Below are positions 16,223 to 24,825 of a stretch of DNA of 64,000 bases, one piece after another. How positions within the stretch are numbered: position 1 is the first letter of the stretch; each line of letters opens with the position of its first letter. The position numbers and the translations under genes were made by a program. The stretch is from an uncultured Ruminococcus sp. (GTDB taxonomy: Bacteria > Bacillota > Clostridia > Oscillospirales > Ruminococcaceae): positions 1-64,000 of the forward strand of contig CAMCRP010000003.1 of the NCBI GenBank assembly GCA_945877315.1, given 5' to 3'. The notes below the pieces were generated by a model. That model worked only from the letters and a program-made list of their open reading frames with translations. It was not told where the DNA came from and made no database searches.

Positions 16223-18304
16223 TTATATAACAACATTTCCCACCGCCTGAATCTGAACGGTGTTATCAATCTCATTAAACGACAAAACCGTAATATTCGG
16301 TATAAACTGATCCACCAGCTTCTTAAAATATACCCGAACAATAGGCGATGTCAAAACAATCGGGCTGGGAACAACTTCCTTTACCCTATCTATCTGCTCA
16401 TTCAAAGAATTTATCAGCTTCTGTATGGTCACAGGGTCAAGGGCAAGATACGATCCCTGCTCCGACTTCTTCACACCCGCTACTATCTTGTTCTCCGTTT
16501 CCGTGTCAAGGGTCAGGACACGTATCTGTCCCGCATCGGCAAAACGCCTTGTTATGGTACGCTTTAACGCCTGTCTGACATACTCAACGGTAATGTCAAT
16601 ATCCTTTAAGGTATGCTGATAGTCGGACAGCGTTTCCAATATGGTTTCCAGATCCCTGATAGGAACGCCCTCCTTCAAAAGCATGGACAGCACCTTTTGC
16701 AGATACGCCACCGACACCACCGACGGGACGATGTCCTCAACGGTGGCGGGGCTTGTTTCCTTCAGCTTATCAAGCATGGTCTTAACGTCCTGACGTGACA
16801 GAAGCTCGTAGGCATGCTGTCTGATGACCTCGGAAAGGTGGGTTATCATAACGGAAGTGGGGTCAATAAGGGTATATCCCGCCATATCGGCAGCCAGCTT
16901 GTCCTCCTCGGCTATCCATTTTGCGGGGATATTAAAGGCAGGCTCAACCGTGTCGATACCGTCCACCTCACGTGTGACATTTCCGCTGTCCAGCGCAAGA
17001 TAATGGTCAACCAGCACTTCATTTTGTGCCACAACCTCGCCCTTTATTTTGATAACATACTGATTTGGGTTGATATGCTGATTATCACGCATACGGATAG
17101 ACGGGAAAACCATTCCCATATCCAGCGCAAACTGTTTTCTGAAAATAATAACACGCTCGATGAAGGTTCCGCCGCTTGCCTCGTCCGCCAAGGGGATAAG
17201 GCTGTAACCGAACTCCATTTCGATAGGCTCGACATTTAAGAGCTTGTAAACATTGTCGATGTCCTTGTAATATTCCATTTCGGACAGAGCCTGCTTGTTC
17301 TCCTCCATAGCCTGTTCCTCGGCGGCTTGTGCGGCAAGGAGCTCGGCTTCTGTTGGAGTACTTCGCATAAGCAAAATTCCGCAGGTTATAAGCAATGCGC
17401 CGCACAAAAGGCAGGCAAGCTTCGGGAAACCGGGGATAACCATTGCAATTACCATAACGCCGCCCGCAATGCAGAGAACTCTCGGCTGAGAGGTCAGCTG
17501 CGCACGCATATCGGCGTTCAAGTTGTCCTCGGAGGCGTTTCGGGTAACTATCATACCCATTGAAGTTGAGATAAGCAATGCAGGTATCTGAGAAACCAGA
17601 CCGTCGCCCACGGTTGCGATGGAATATGTGGAAAGGACGCTGCCAAAGTCCATTCCCTCAACGGCAAGACCGATAATTGCGCCGCCTATAAGGTTTACGA
17701 ACGCCGCAACGATGGAGAAGATAGCATCTCCCTTAACGAACTTGGAAGCACCGTCCATTGCTCCGAAGAAGTCGGATTCACGCTGAACGTCCGAGCGGCG
17801 TTTCTTGGCGGTTGCTTCATCTATAAGACCCGAATTAAGGTCGGCGTCAATAGCCATCTGTTTACCGGGCATAGCGTCCAGAGTAAATCTTGCGGAAACC
17901 TCAGCAACTCGCTCCGCACCCTTTGTGATAACCAGGAACTGCACCACGGCAATGAGTATAAAGACGATAAATCCCACAACGGCGTTATTTCCCGTAACAA
18001 AGTGTCCGAAAGCGTAAACGACCTGTCCCGCATCGCCCTTATTTCCGAGGATAAGACGGGTTGACGAAATATTCAGCGAAAGTCGGAAAATGGTAGTCAC
18101 CAGCAGGAGCGACGGGAAAATCGAAAACTCCAGCGGTGATTTTATGTACATTGTCATTAACAGGATAATAAGGGAAATGGAGATATTGAGCACCAGCATA
18201 AAGTCCAGCAGCCAGGTCGGCAGCGGAATAATTATCAGCACGATAACCAGCAGCAGAAACACGGGGACAATGTTGTTGGTAATGCTTTTCAGGCTGAATT
18301 TCAC
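16223..18304 (-). CDS. flhA: Flagellar export gate protein FlhA
   Basis: A 693-residue inner-membrane component of the flagellar type III export gate. The N-terminal half has about eight membrane helices and includes the conserved RFTLDAMPGKQMAIDADLN cytoplasmic loop; the C-terminal half is the soluble substrate- and chaperone-docking domain. I chose GTG 18304 behind GGGAGGAG (6-base spacing). A longer reading from 18388 would translate a heptad-repeat element and is not credible. It is the last gene of the long operon; its stop codon lies in the outer arm of element A. Confidence 0.95.
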   Translation of the reverse strand: MKFSLKSITNNIVPVFLLLVIVLIIIPLPTWLLDFMLVLNISISLIILLMTMYIKSPLEFSIFPSLLLVTTIFRLSLNISSTRLILGNKGDAGQVVYAFGHFVTGNNAVVGFIVFILIAVVQFLVITKGAERVAEVSARFTLDAMPGKQMAIDADLNSGLIDEATAKKRRSDVQRESDFFGAMDGASKFVKGDAIFSIVAAFVNLIGGAIIGLAVEGMDFGSVLSTYSIATVGDGLVSQIPALLISTSMGMIVTRNASEDNLNADMRAQLTSQPRVLCIAGGVMVIAMVIPGFPKLACLLCGALLITCGILLMRSTPTEAELLAAQAAEEQAMEENKQALSEMEYYKDIDNVYKLLNVEPIEMEFGYSLIPLADEASGGTFIERVIIFRKQFALDMGMVFPSIRMRDNQHINPNQYVIKIKGEVVAQNEVLVDHYLALDSGNVTREVDGIDTVEPAFNIPAKWIAEEDKLAADMAGYTLIDPTSVMITHLSEVIRQHAYELLSRQDVKTMLDKLKETSPATVEDIVPSVVSVAYLQKVLSMLLKEGVPIRDLETILETLSDYQHTLKDIDITVEYVRQALKRTITRRFADAGQIRVLTLDTETENKIVAGVKKSEQGSYLALDPVTIQKLINSLNEQIDRVKEVVPSPIVLTSPIVRVYFKKLVDQFIPNITVLSFNEIDNTVQIQAVGNVVI

Positions 18305-18333
18305 TTGGTACTCCTCCCTTCTGTTTAGTGTGA

Positions 18334-18412
18334 AATGTGTAAAGTGGAAAGTGAAATTTATAGTGTGAATGTTGCGTTTCAACTCCACTTTTCACTTTTC
18401 ACTCTTCACATT
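18334..18412. repeat. Heptad-arm inverted repeat element between flhB and flhA
   Basis: A left arm AATGTGTAAAGTGGAAAGTG and a right arm ending TTCACTCTTCACATT fill the flhB-flhA gap. Any long-operon transcript must read through it. Confidence 0.85.
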
Positions 18413-18416
18413 TAAG

Positions 18417-19571
18417 TCAGTGATTATCGAAATCTATAATATCCTCGGGGTATTCGTCACGTATATCGGAAATAGAACGCTTTTCCTCCTCGAATGGGAG
18501 CTTTTTGTTTTTCAGATCGTATACGAATGCGAGGATCTCAGCCACGGGCTGGTAAAATTCGGGGGCGATCTCACGTCCCACGTCGATCTTATCGTAAAGG
18601 GCTCTTGCCAGAGGCTTGTTTTCCACCATGGTTACGTCATTTTCCTCGGCAATGTCTATAATTTTCATAGCAACATAGTCGGCACCCTTGGCAACCACCA
18701 CGGGAGCCTTTGCGCTTTCGGGGTCATACTTGACGGCGATAGCGTAGTGAGTAGGGTTTCTGATAATAACGTCCGCAGTGGGTACGTCCTGCATCATACG
18801 CTGCTGGGACATTTCCCTTTGCTTCTGCTTTATCTTTCCCTTTATCTGGGGGTCGCCCTCCATCTGCTTGTATTCTTCCTTGACCTCCTGCTTGGTCATT
18901 TTCAGGTTCTTGTTATGGTCATACCACTGATAAAGCAGGTCGAGTATTCCCACGAACACGAAAACCATTCCAATGGTCATAGCAATGGAAAAGGTGGTTG
19001 AACATATGTAAGCAACTGCGGGCATAAGCTCCATTTCCGAAAGCTTCATAATTGTGGGCAGCTGCTCTTCTATCTCGCTTTTGACAAGGGCGAAAATAAC
19101 GGCGATTTTCAGGAGAGATTTTAAAAGCTCCACCACCGAACGCAGGGAAAACATTTTCTTAAAGCCTTCAATGGGGTTCAGTCTGCTTATTTTGAACTTT
19201 GCAGGCTCCAGCGAAAAGATAAATCTTGTCTGAGCGCCTGTCATAATAATGTTTATGGCGATACCGATAATAAGAAGCGGTCCTGCCGCCAGAAGCACCG
19301 TCCGTCCCGCCCTGAGAAGGAGCGAGGTAGGGAATGTGCCGTCCGCAAGAAGCAGGCTGCCCTTCCCGCTGACGCCTATCCAATAGGTCATAGAGTCGGT
19401 AAGGCTTTCAAGGATAAGCTGAGAAAGCACCTTGAACATAGCGAACATTCCCAGAATAAAGAATGCTGCGGTAAGGTCCTTGCTGGAGAATACGTTACCT
19501 TTTTTTCGTTCGTCCCGTTTTCGTTTGGGGGTCGCTTCTTCGGTTTTCTCCTCGCCGCTGTCGCTTGCCAT
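18417..19571 (-). CDS. flhB: Flagellar export specificity switch FlhB
   Basis: A 384-residue export-gate protein with four membrane helices (starting near 32, 90, 150 and 185) and a cytoplasmic domain. The autocleavage motif NPTH is at residues 272-275; cleavage there switches secretion from hook to filament substrates once FliK senses hook length. It follows fliR by about 90 bases in the usual order. Confidence 0.96.
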   Translation of the reverse strand: MASDSGEEKTEEATPKRKRDERKKGNVFSSKDLTAAFFILGMFAMFKVLSQLILESLTDSMTYWIGVSGKGSLLLADGTFPTSLLLRAGRTVLLAAGPLLIIGIAINIIMTGAQTRFIFSLEPAKFKISRLNPIEGFKKMFSLRSVVELLKSLLKIAVIFALVKSEIEEQLPTIMKLSEMELMPAVAYICSTTFSIAMTIGMVFVFVGILDLLYQWYDHNKNLKMTKQEVKEEYKQMEGDPQIKGKIKQKQREMSQQRMMQDVPTADVIIRNPTHYAIAVKYDPESAKAPVVVAKGADYVAMKIIDIAEENDVTMVENKPLARALYDKIDVGREIAPEFYQPVAEILAFVYDLKNKKLPFEEEKRSISDIRDEYPEDIIDFDNH

Positions 19572-19659
19572 TGTGCATCCCCCCTTGTACGGCGTTTCGG
19601 GTTTATACGAATGAAATTATATTTTATCTAACAAATGTTAGGTAATATCGAATTGTAAG

Positions 19660-20439
19660 CTATACTGTCATTGATGTCATTACATTTGCGACTGCGTCAT
19701 TCATCAGATACAGCAGATTATCAAGGAAATTCGCAAATATGGGGCATAGCACAACCGCCATAAACAGTCCGAACAGCAGCTTCATCTGCATATTCACAAC
19801 CATTACCTGTATCTGCGGGACGGCTTTCATGAGTATTCCTACGCATATTTCAACAATAAGCTGCGCCGCCAACAGTGGCATAGCAAGCTTCAGACCCAGC
19901 ACGAGGACGGCGGCGAAGTAGTTCATCACCGACATTCCGAGATTTGGGTTCAGCCGCTCGAAGCCTATGGGGATAATGTCAAAGCTTATGACAAACAGCC
20001 TTATGTATGTCAAATGGGCATTTGACGCAAAGAACATCAGATACAGCATATAGGACGTTACAGAGCCCATGAGCGGCATCTGAACCCCCGAGGCGGGGTC
20101 GTATATCTTCGCCATTCCAAGACCCGACTGCATATCCATAATTTCGCCCGAAAGCAGCGTTGAGGAGAGGAAAAGCTGTGTAATAAATCCCAAAGTAACG
20201 CCTATGAGCATTTCTTTGAGTATCAGCACGGCAAATTCTCCCGCAGAGCCTATTACAACGGGCGAAACGTCAACAGCGGTCAATGCGGCGGCGGTTACTG
20301 CCAGAGATACCATTACCCTGACCATAGCGGGGATATTTCTTCTGGAAAGCAGCGGATTAAAGGCGAAAATGCCGAGAATCCTTGCAAACACCAGCAGATT
20401 TGTATCAAGGTTTGTGAGAAGCACACTCCAGAAGTCCAT
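19660..20439 (-). CDS. fliR: Flagellar export protein FliR
   Basis: A 259-residue membrane protein with about six hydrophobic helices; with FliP and FliQ it builds the helical export gate. I chose ATG 20439, which shares one base with the fliQ stop (TGATG), so the two are translationally coupled. A reading from 20514 would run inside fliQ. Confidence 0.94.
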   Translation of the reverse strand: MDFWSVLLTNLDTNLLVFARILGIFAFNPLLSRRNIPAMVRVMVSLAVTAAALTAVDVSPVVIGSAGEFAVLILKEMLIGVTLGFITQLFLSSTLLSGEIMDMQSGLGMAKIYDPASGVQMPLMGSVTSYMLYLMFFASNAHLTYIRLFVISFDIIPIGFERLNPNLGMSVMNYFAAVLVLGLKLAMPLLAAQLIVEICVGILMKAVPQIQVMVVNMQMKLLFGLFMAVVLCPIFANFLDNLLYLMNDAVANVMTSMTV

Positions 20440-20714
20440 CAGCCATTCCTCGAAACTTCGGAGATGATGTCGAACAGCTGAACGGTAAATTCGTTCATTT
20501 GGTTCATCATCCACGGACCTGTTATCAGCAGTATAAGTGCAATGGCAAGCAGCTTGGGTACGAAGGTGATAGTCTGCTCATGCACCTGAGTTGCTGCCTG
20601 TATAATGGAAATGACAAGACCGATAACAATGCTTATTACCAGCATAGGGCCGCAGAGAAGCAGAGTCAAGGTCAATGCGTTATGAAATATTTCCAGAACT
20701 GCGTCCTGCGACAT
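20439..20714 (-). CDS. fliQ: Flagellar export protein FliQ
   Basis: A 91-residue protein with two membrane helices (about 17-40 and 52-72) around a short loop, the standard size and shape of FliQ. Normally fliP ends immediately before fliQ; here element B, about 800 bases of structured noncoding DNA, separates them, and no clear promoter for fliQ was found. Confidence 0.94.
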   Translation of the reverse strand: MSQDAVLEIFHNALTLTLLLCGPMLVISIVIGLVISIIQAATQVHEQTITFVPKLLAIALILLITGPWMMNQMNEFTVQLFDIISEVSRNG

Positions 20715-20957
20715 TTTTTTATCAATCCCTTCATTTAGTGTTTAGTGTTGAGAGTTGAGTGTTGAATTAAATGTGGAGAGTGGAAAGTGAAAAGTGGAAT
20801 TTTTCTGTAAACCAAGCAAATTCCATATAGGCGCATTAATTTTTCGGCTTTTTGCTTTCTCAGCAACATTTCAAACTTACAAAAAATCACAAACAAAATA
20901 GTAAAAACACAAACAAACGCAAGCTCCCACAAGAACACCATCTATATCACTAAGCCA

Positions 20958-21120
20958 AAATGTAAAGCGGGGAAAAGAGGGAGGGGTGAGAGGGAAAGAG
21001 GAGTGCAGAGGGGAAAACCGTTAGGGGAGGGGGAAAGTCCCCGCTTTGTTGGGTTTTTTCTGTCCCCCTCCCCTATAAGGTTGTCCCCTCTGCGGGGGTT
21101 CCACAAACTTACAGAGATTA
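20958..21120 (+). ncRNA. Structured module M1, copy in element B
   Basis: Same architecture as at 15585. The outer stem is GCAGAGGGG with CCCCTCTGC where copy A has GCAAAGGGG with CCCCTTTGC. The inner stem is GGGGAGGGGG with CCCCCTCCCC where A has GGGGCGGGGG with CCCCCGCCCC. Both differences are paired. The AAAGCGGGGA/TCCCCGCTTT complement is kept. Confidence 0.55.
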
Positions 21121-21229
21121 CAAAGGCGGTTGAGGGAAAAGAAAGCTGAACGGTCAAGGTGCAAACTTTTTTATTTTATTGCATTTTTTGATATGACCTC
21201 TGCTTTTTCCCATAGTTTGCGAGTACCCC

Positions 21230-21375
21230 TTGCCGCCTGTCGGCGGTGTGAATAATTTTAAAGGCGTGGACGCCTTTAAAATTATTCACGAAGCACCGCA
21301 CACCGTGATAGTTTTCTTTGCTTTTGTGATTGTCGTTGGTTTGTGGCTTTACTGTTATTTTTGTGTGCGGTGCTG
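21230..21375 (+). ncRNA. Structured module M3, copy in element B
   Basis: A small hairpin CCGCCTGTCGGCGG is followed by a perfect 19-bp palindrome (GTGAATAATTTTAAAGGCG around TGGA). The segment GCACCGCACAC then pairs at long range with GTGTGCGGTGC. The same layout occurs at 58141 and 62206 with different but still self-complementary palindromes. Confidence 0.55.
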
Positions 21376-21542
21376 TTGGGGCTGTTGATTTTGTGGGCTT
21401 TGCTGTTGCTTTGATGTGACTGTTAGATTAGGGGATTTCGCTCTCTGCGGAGAGCGACGGGGGCGCTGCCCCTCGACCCCGCAGCCTTTAGAAAAGGCTG
21501 GCGAAACTTTTATCTTTTTGCTTTTTTTGCTTTGTTTGTTGC

Positions 21543-22508
21543 CTATGTAAATGTTACCGGATTAAACCCGCTGATAAGCGAACCCACCAACAATGTCCAA
21601 CCGTCCACCATAACAAACAACAGTATCTTAAACGGCATGGCAATAGTCGCAGGCGGGAGCATGATCATACCCAGCGACATAAGCGTGGACGAAACCACAA
21701 TATCTATTATCAAAAACGGTATGTACAAAAGAAATCCTATCTCAAAGCCCTTCTTTATCTCGCTGAGGATAAATGCGGGAACCACCGTGCGGAAGTCAAG
21801 CTTCTCAATAGCCTCCTCATTAGTCTGAGGATAATCCCCGCCCGTCAGGTCAATGAAAAAGGACATGGAGTCGTTGGACGTATTGGCGAGCATCCACTTT
21901 TTCAGCGGTACCTCGGCTTCCTTCAACGCTTCCGTCATGGTAATGTCCCCATTTTTATAGGGGGCATATGCTACCCTGTCTATCTCGTCAACAACGGGTG
22001 TCATAATAAAAAGCGTCAGAAACAGCGCAAGACCTACAAGCACCTGATTCGGCGGGGTCTGCTGGATACCCATAGCATTTCGCAGCAGGGAGAAGGAGAT
22101 AATTATCCTTGTGAAGCAGGTGAACATTATAATGATAGACGGCGCAAGTGACAGCACCGTTATCAGCAGCATCAGGTCGATGGTATCGTTTGAACCGGTT
22201 ATTCCCAGACGCTCCAGAAGTGACTCCTCGTCCTCGCCGTCGGTGACGGGGGTATCGTATGGCGTTTCGGTAACAGTCTGATCGGTCTGCGGGAACGGCT
22301 CAACCTGTGTCTGAGTCGTTTCGGGGACGCTTGTTTCGACGTTCGGCACCTCCGTGACGATTGATGTAACGATAGGCTCCTCCGACGTTGTTTCGGGCGT
22401 ATTTGCGGCGCAGACAGACAGGGACATTACCGCCGCTGCGACAAAAGAAACCGCCCCTGCGGCAGCGGCTTTGACAGCGGCTGCAAAAGACGTAGCTTTA
22501 CTCTTCAT
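21543..22508 (-). CDS. fliP: Flagellar export protein FliP with extended N-terminal region
   Basis: A 321-residue export-gate protein. I chose ATG 22508, overlapping the end of fliO by 11 bases, with AAAAGGACGG about 9 bases upstream. A signal peptide (about 1-35, ending SVCAA) leads to an unusual segment of about 65 residues rich in T, E, P and V. The conserved FliP core begins near LLERLGITGSNDTIDLML and holds four membrane helices, including the TRIIISFSLLRNAMGIQQ segment. FliP is normally about 250 residues, so the linker is an addition. Confidence 0.93.
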   Translation of the reverse strand: MKSKATSFAAAVKAAAAGAVSFVAAAVMSLSVCAANTPETTSEEPIVTSIVTEVPNVETSVPETTQTQVEPFPQTDQTVTETPYDTPVTDGEDEESLLERLGITGSNDTIDLMLLITVLSLAPSIIIMFTCFTRIIISFSLLRNAMGIQQTPPNQVLVGLALFLTLFIMTPVVDEIDRVAYAPYKNGDITMTEALKEAEVPLKKWMLANTSNDSMSFFIDLTGGDYPQTNEEAIEKLDFRTVVPAFILSEIKKGFEIGFLLYIPFLIIDIVVSSTLMSLGMIMLPPATIAMPFKILLFVMVDGWTLLVGSLISGFNPVTFT

Positions 22509-22923
22509 TGATATTACCGTCCTTTTCATCGCTGTTTGCAGTGCCGTTTCCGTCGGGGCGTCGAAGCTTTTCGGCTGCTGTTTTTTTGAGAACGGACAGA
22601 AAATCCGTCCCATAGGCGTTTTGTCCGCCGTTTTGGCAGACCTTCTCCGCATATTCCTTGTCAATTTCGCAAAGAAGCTCCGTATGCTGCGGACTGACGG
22701 CGATAAGCAGATACTTATCCCCCGCCTTTATGACCAGCAGATATTTATCATTGGAAAGGGGCAGCCTTTCAACCGCCTTAAGCAGTCGGCTGCCCCCGTT
22801 TGTTCCCGAAGTGTCCCCGCCCGAATATACACGGTTATTCAGCCATTTAGCAAGACGGCAGGTCAGCCATATAAGCAGCAGTACCCCCGTCAATGCCAGA
22901 AGAACCGTAAATATTTCCTTCAT
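22498..22923 (-). CDS. fliO: Flagellar export-gate assembly protein FliO
   Basis: A 141-residue protein with one N-terminal membrane helix (about 5-22) followed by a short basic segment and a cytoplasmic beta domain (LLKAVERLPLSNDKYLLVIKAGDKYLLIAVS). FliO helps assemble the FliP ring. It starts 2 bases after the cheY stop and overlaps fliP, so the three are tightly coupled. Confidence 0.9.
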   Translation of the reverse strand: MKEIFTVLLALTGVLLLIWLTCRLAKWLNNRVYSGGDTSGTNGGSRLLKAVERLPLSNDKYLLVIKAGDKYLLIAVSPQHTELLCEIDKEYAEKVCQNGGQNAYGTDFLSVLKKTAAEKLRRPDGNGTANSDEKDGNINEE

Positions 22924-22925
22924 TA

Positions 22926-23288
22926 TCAGCCAATGACCTTCTTAACGGTCTGGAGAATTCTCTCGGGCTTAAAGGGCTTAACGATGAAGTCCAGAGCACC
23001 CAGCTTAATAGCCTCAACAACCATGGACTCCTGACCCATTGCGCTGCACATTACTATCTTTGCGCCGGGGTCGCTTGCCTTAATATCTCTGAGAGCCTCA
23101 ATGCCTGTCTTGTTGGGCATAGTGATGTCCATGATAACCAGGTCGGGCTTTTCTGCCGCATATGTATTGCATGCGATCTCGCCGTCGGCAGCTTCAAGGA
23201 TATTTGTATATCCGTTCTGAGTAAGGGCGTTTCTGATCATCATTCTCATAAATGCAGCGTCGTCAACCAGAAGAATTTTCTTATCCAT
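22926..23288 (-). CDS. cheY: Chemotaxis response regulator CheY
   Basis: A stand-alone 120-residue receiver domain with D9/D10, phosphoacceptor D54, S82 and K104. When phosphorylated by CheA it binds the flagellar switch. Its position between fliY and fliO is the standard place for cheY in Bacillota fla/che operons. Confidence 0.95.
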   Translation of the reverse strand: MDKKILLVDDAAFMRMMIRNALTQNGYTNILEAADGEIACNTYAAEKPDLVIMDITMPNKTGIEALRDIKASDPGAKIVMCSAMGQESMVVEAIKLGALDFIVKPFKPERILQTVKKVIG

Positions 23289-23408
23289 AATGTTACTCCA
23301 TTTCTCCGCAGCGGAAAGTGTATTTTGTCGGCGTTATTATCTGTACGGCATCTGCGGGAGCCGTTCGCCATAAAGGATCTTCTATTTTAAGCCTTTGGTA
23401 AACCTTAG

Positions 23409-24812
23409 TTATTTTTTCTCGCTGATAGTTTCAAGCAGACGGTTTTTCACTATCTCGGTAATACGTACAGCGAAATTATCTCCGATAACCACAACGTCGC
23501 CCTTTGCAATAAGGTTGCCGTTTACGATAATGTCAACGGGAGCACCTGCCTGACGCTCCAGCTCGATTATGGTACCCTGCTGGAACTCCAGAATTTCCTT
23601 GACCTTCTTGCTTGTGGAACCCAGCTCAACGGTAACGTTCAGCGGGATATTCATCAGCAGCTTGAGGTTGTCGTTTTCGTCCTTGTTGAGCAGCGGAGAA
23701 TTGTAATCCTCGAAGCTTTTGAGCTGTGCGGGACGAACGTTTACATTGGGCTGCATATACATCTGCTGCGGATAGCCGTATTGAGGGGGCATACCGTACT
23801 GCATATTGGGGTCATACTGAGGAGGGTAGCCATATGCGGGGGCTGCACCGTTCGGCATCTGCTGCATATTAGCCGCCTGAGGATTTTGCATCTGCGGGTT
23901 ATACGCTGCCTGGGGATTCTGCATACCCATATTTGGCATGGGCTGAGCTGCGGGGGGAGGTGTCTGCATAGTGGGAGCTGATGGCTTTGCAGCTGCCGTT
24001 CCGCCGTTTAACAGAGCCTCTATTTCCTCCTGAGAAAGGTTGCTTCCGCCGCCTGAGGACGGTGCAGGCTCTGCGGGCTTTGGACTGCCAAGCATTGCCT
24101 CTATCTGCTCCTGAGAGAGTTTTCCGTCGGGATTTTCCGAAGCCATCTTCTCGACTTCACCGGCAATGGAATCCGCAGGAGTGCTGTCAAGAGCGGTGCC
24201 GTAGCCTTCCAGCATCTTATCCGCCATAGCCTTTGCAAGGTCAATGGTCAGCACGGTGATGAATTCACTGTTTATAACGCCGTCAATTGTAATGTTGAAC
24301 TTTATCTGACAAACGTATTTTTCAACGTCCTCCTCCTCGAAAGCGAAGGGCTTATCCTTGTCATGCACCTCTGCGACAGGCGTTGAAATGTCGATAGGCG
24401 TATCTATCAGCTCGGAAAGAGCCGTAGCCGAAGCACCCATCATCTGGTTCATTACCTCGCAGACGGCGGAGATATTCATCTCATCAAACTCAAAATCGTC
24501 CGTAACAACGAGGGGCTGTCCCATAAGCTGATTAAGGATAAGCTGAACGTCATTCTGCTTCAAAACCAGCACGGAAGAACCGCTTATTCCCTTTATGTAC
24601 TGAATGGTAACGTGTATGGACGGTTCCAAATCGGGGTAGGACAAATTTTTCACCTGAACAACGCTGACTTGCGGAGTTGTTATCCACACCTTAGCGCCAA
24701 GCAGGTTGGAAACTGCGGTTGCGGCGGCACCCATGGTGATGTTTTGTATCTCACCGATGGCGTCCTGTTCCACCTCGCCGAAGCCTTCAACAACAGGGTT
24801 TTCGCTGCTCAT
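23409..24812 (-). CDS. fliY: Flagellar switch protein FliY (CheC-like plus FliN domain)
   Basis: A large FliY of about 467 residues. The N-terminal CheC-like region keeps both phosphatase signatures, E24-N27 (GEIQN) and E122-N125 (CEVMN), counted from an upstream ATG at 24821. The C-terminal 85 residues form the FliN/SpoA C-ring domain. The linker is very long and rich in P, Q, M, A and N, and holds two copies of a FliM-N-like motif, LSQEQIEAML (235-244) and LSQEEIEALLN (262-272). I chose ATG 24812 because GAGGT is 11 bases upstream; ATG 24821 has the site almost touching it. Confidence 0.94.
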   Translation of the reverse strand: MSSENPVVEGFGEVEQDAIGEIQNITMGAAATAVSNLLGAKVWITTPQVSVVQVKNLSYPDLEPSIHVTIQYIKGISGSSVLVLKQNDVQLILNQLMGQPLVVTDDFEFDEMNISAVCEVMNQMMGASATALSELIDTPIDISTPVAEVHDKDKPFAFEEEDVEKYVCQIKFNITIDGVINSEFITVLTIDLAKAMADKMLEGYGTALDSTPADSIAGEVEKMASENPDGKLSQEQIEAMLGSPKPAEPAPSSGGGSNLSQEEIEALLNGGTAAAKPSAPTMQTPPPAAQPMPNMGMQNPQAAYNPQMQNPQAANMQQMPNGAAPAYGYPPQYDPNMQYGMPPQYGYPQQMYMQPNVNVRPAQLKSFEDYNSPLLNKDENDNLKLLMNIPLNVTVELGSTSKKVKEILEFQQGTIIELERQAGAPVDIIVNGNLIAKGDVVVIGDNFAVRITEIVKNRLLETISEKK

Positions 24813-24825
24813 TATCTCCATTACC

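Larger units (their letters stand above)
15263..16224 (+). repeat. Element A: 962-bp structured noncoding element bounded by inverted arms
   Basis: Between flhA and the fliA promoter lie 1050 bases without a credible gene. The block is bounded by near-identical inverted arms: 15263-15297 and 16193-16224, both reading AATGTG then GTGGAAA heptads from the outside. Inside are a 48-bp direct repeat (15318-15365 and 15424-15471), hairpin module M1 (15585-15748), two copies of a 41-base hairpin unit M4 (15821-15861 and 15909-15949), and module M2a (16060-16152). Modules recur in elements B-E with compensatory changes. No transposase and no clear target duplication is seen. The right arm overlaps the flhA stop codon. 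Confidence 0.85.
20736..21540 (+). repeat. Element B: chimeric structured element between fliP and fliQ
   Basis: The 828 bases between fliQ and fliP contain no credible gene. From the left: heptamers of the AACACTC type (20736-20768, complement), a GTGGAAA-type arm (20769-20804), module M1 (20958-21120), module M3 with a perfect long palindrome (about 21230-21375) and module M2b (21431-21512). It combines the 5' half seen in elements A and C with the 3' half seen in D and E, as if formed by recombination. A matching right arm is missing. Confidence 0.83.

Noticed and set aside
18305..18388. N-terminal extension of FlhA by 28 residues
   Set aside because: It reads through a heptad-arm repeat; GTG 18304 has a strong ribosome site and gives the family N-terminus.
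24680..24688. Perfect DnaA box TTATCCACA
   Set aside because: It lies inside the fliY coding sequence, far from the origin-like region, alone; a chance match.
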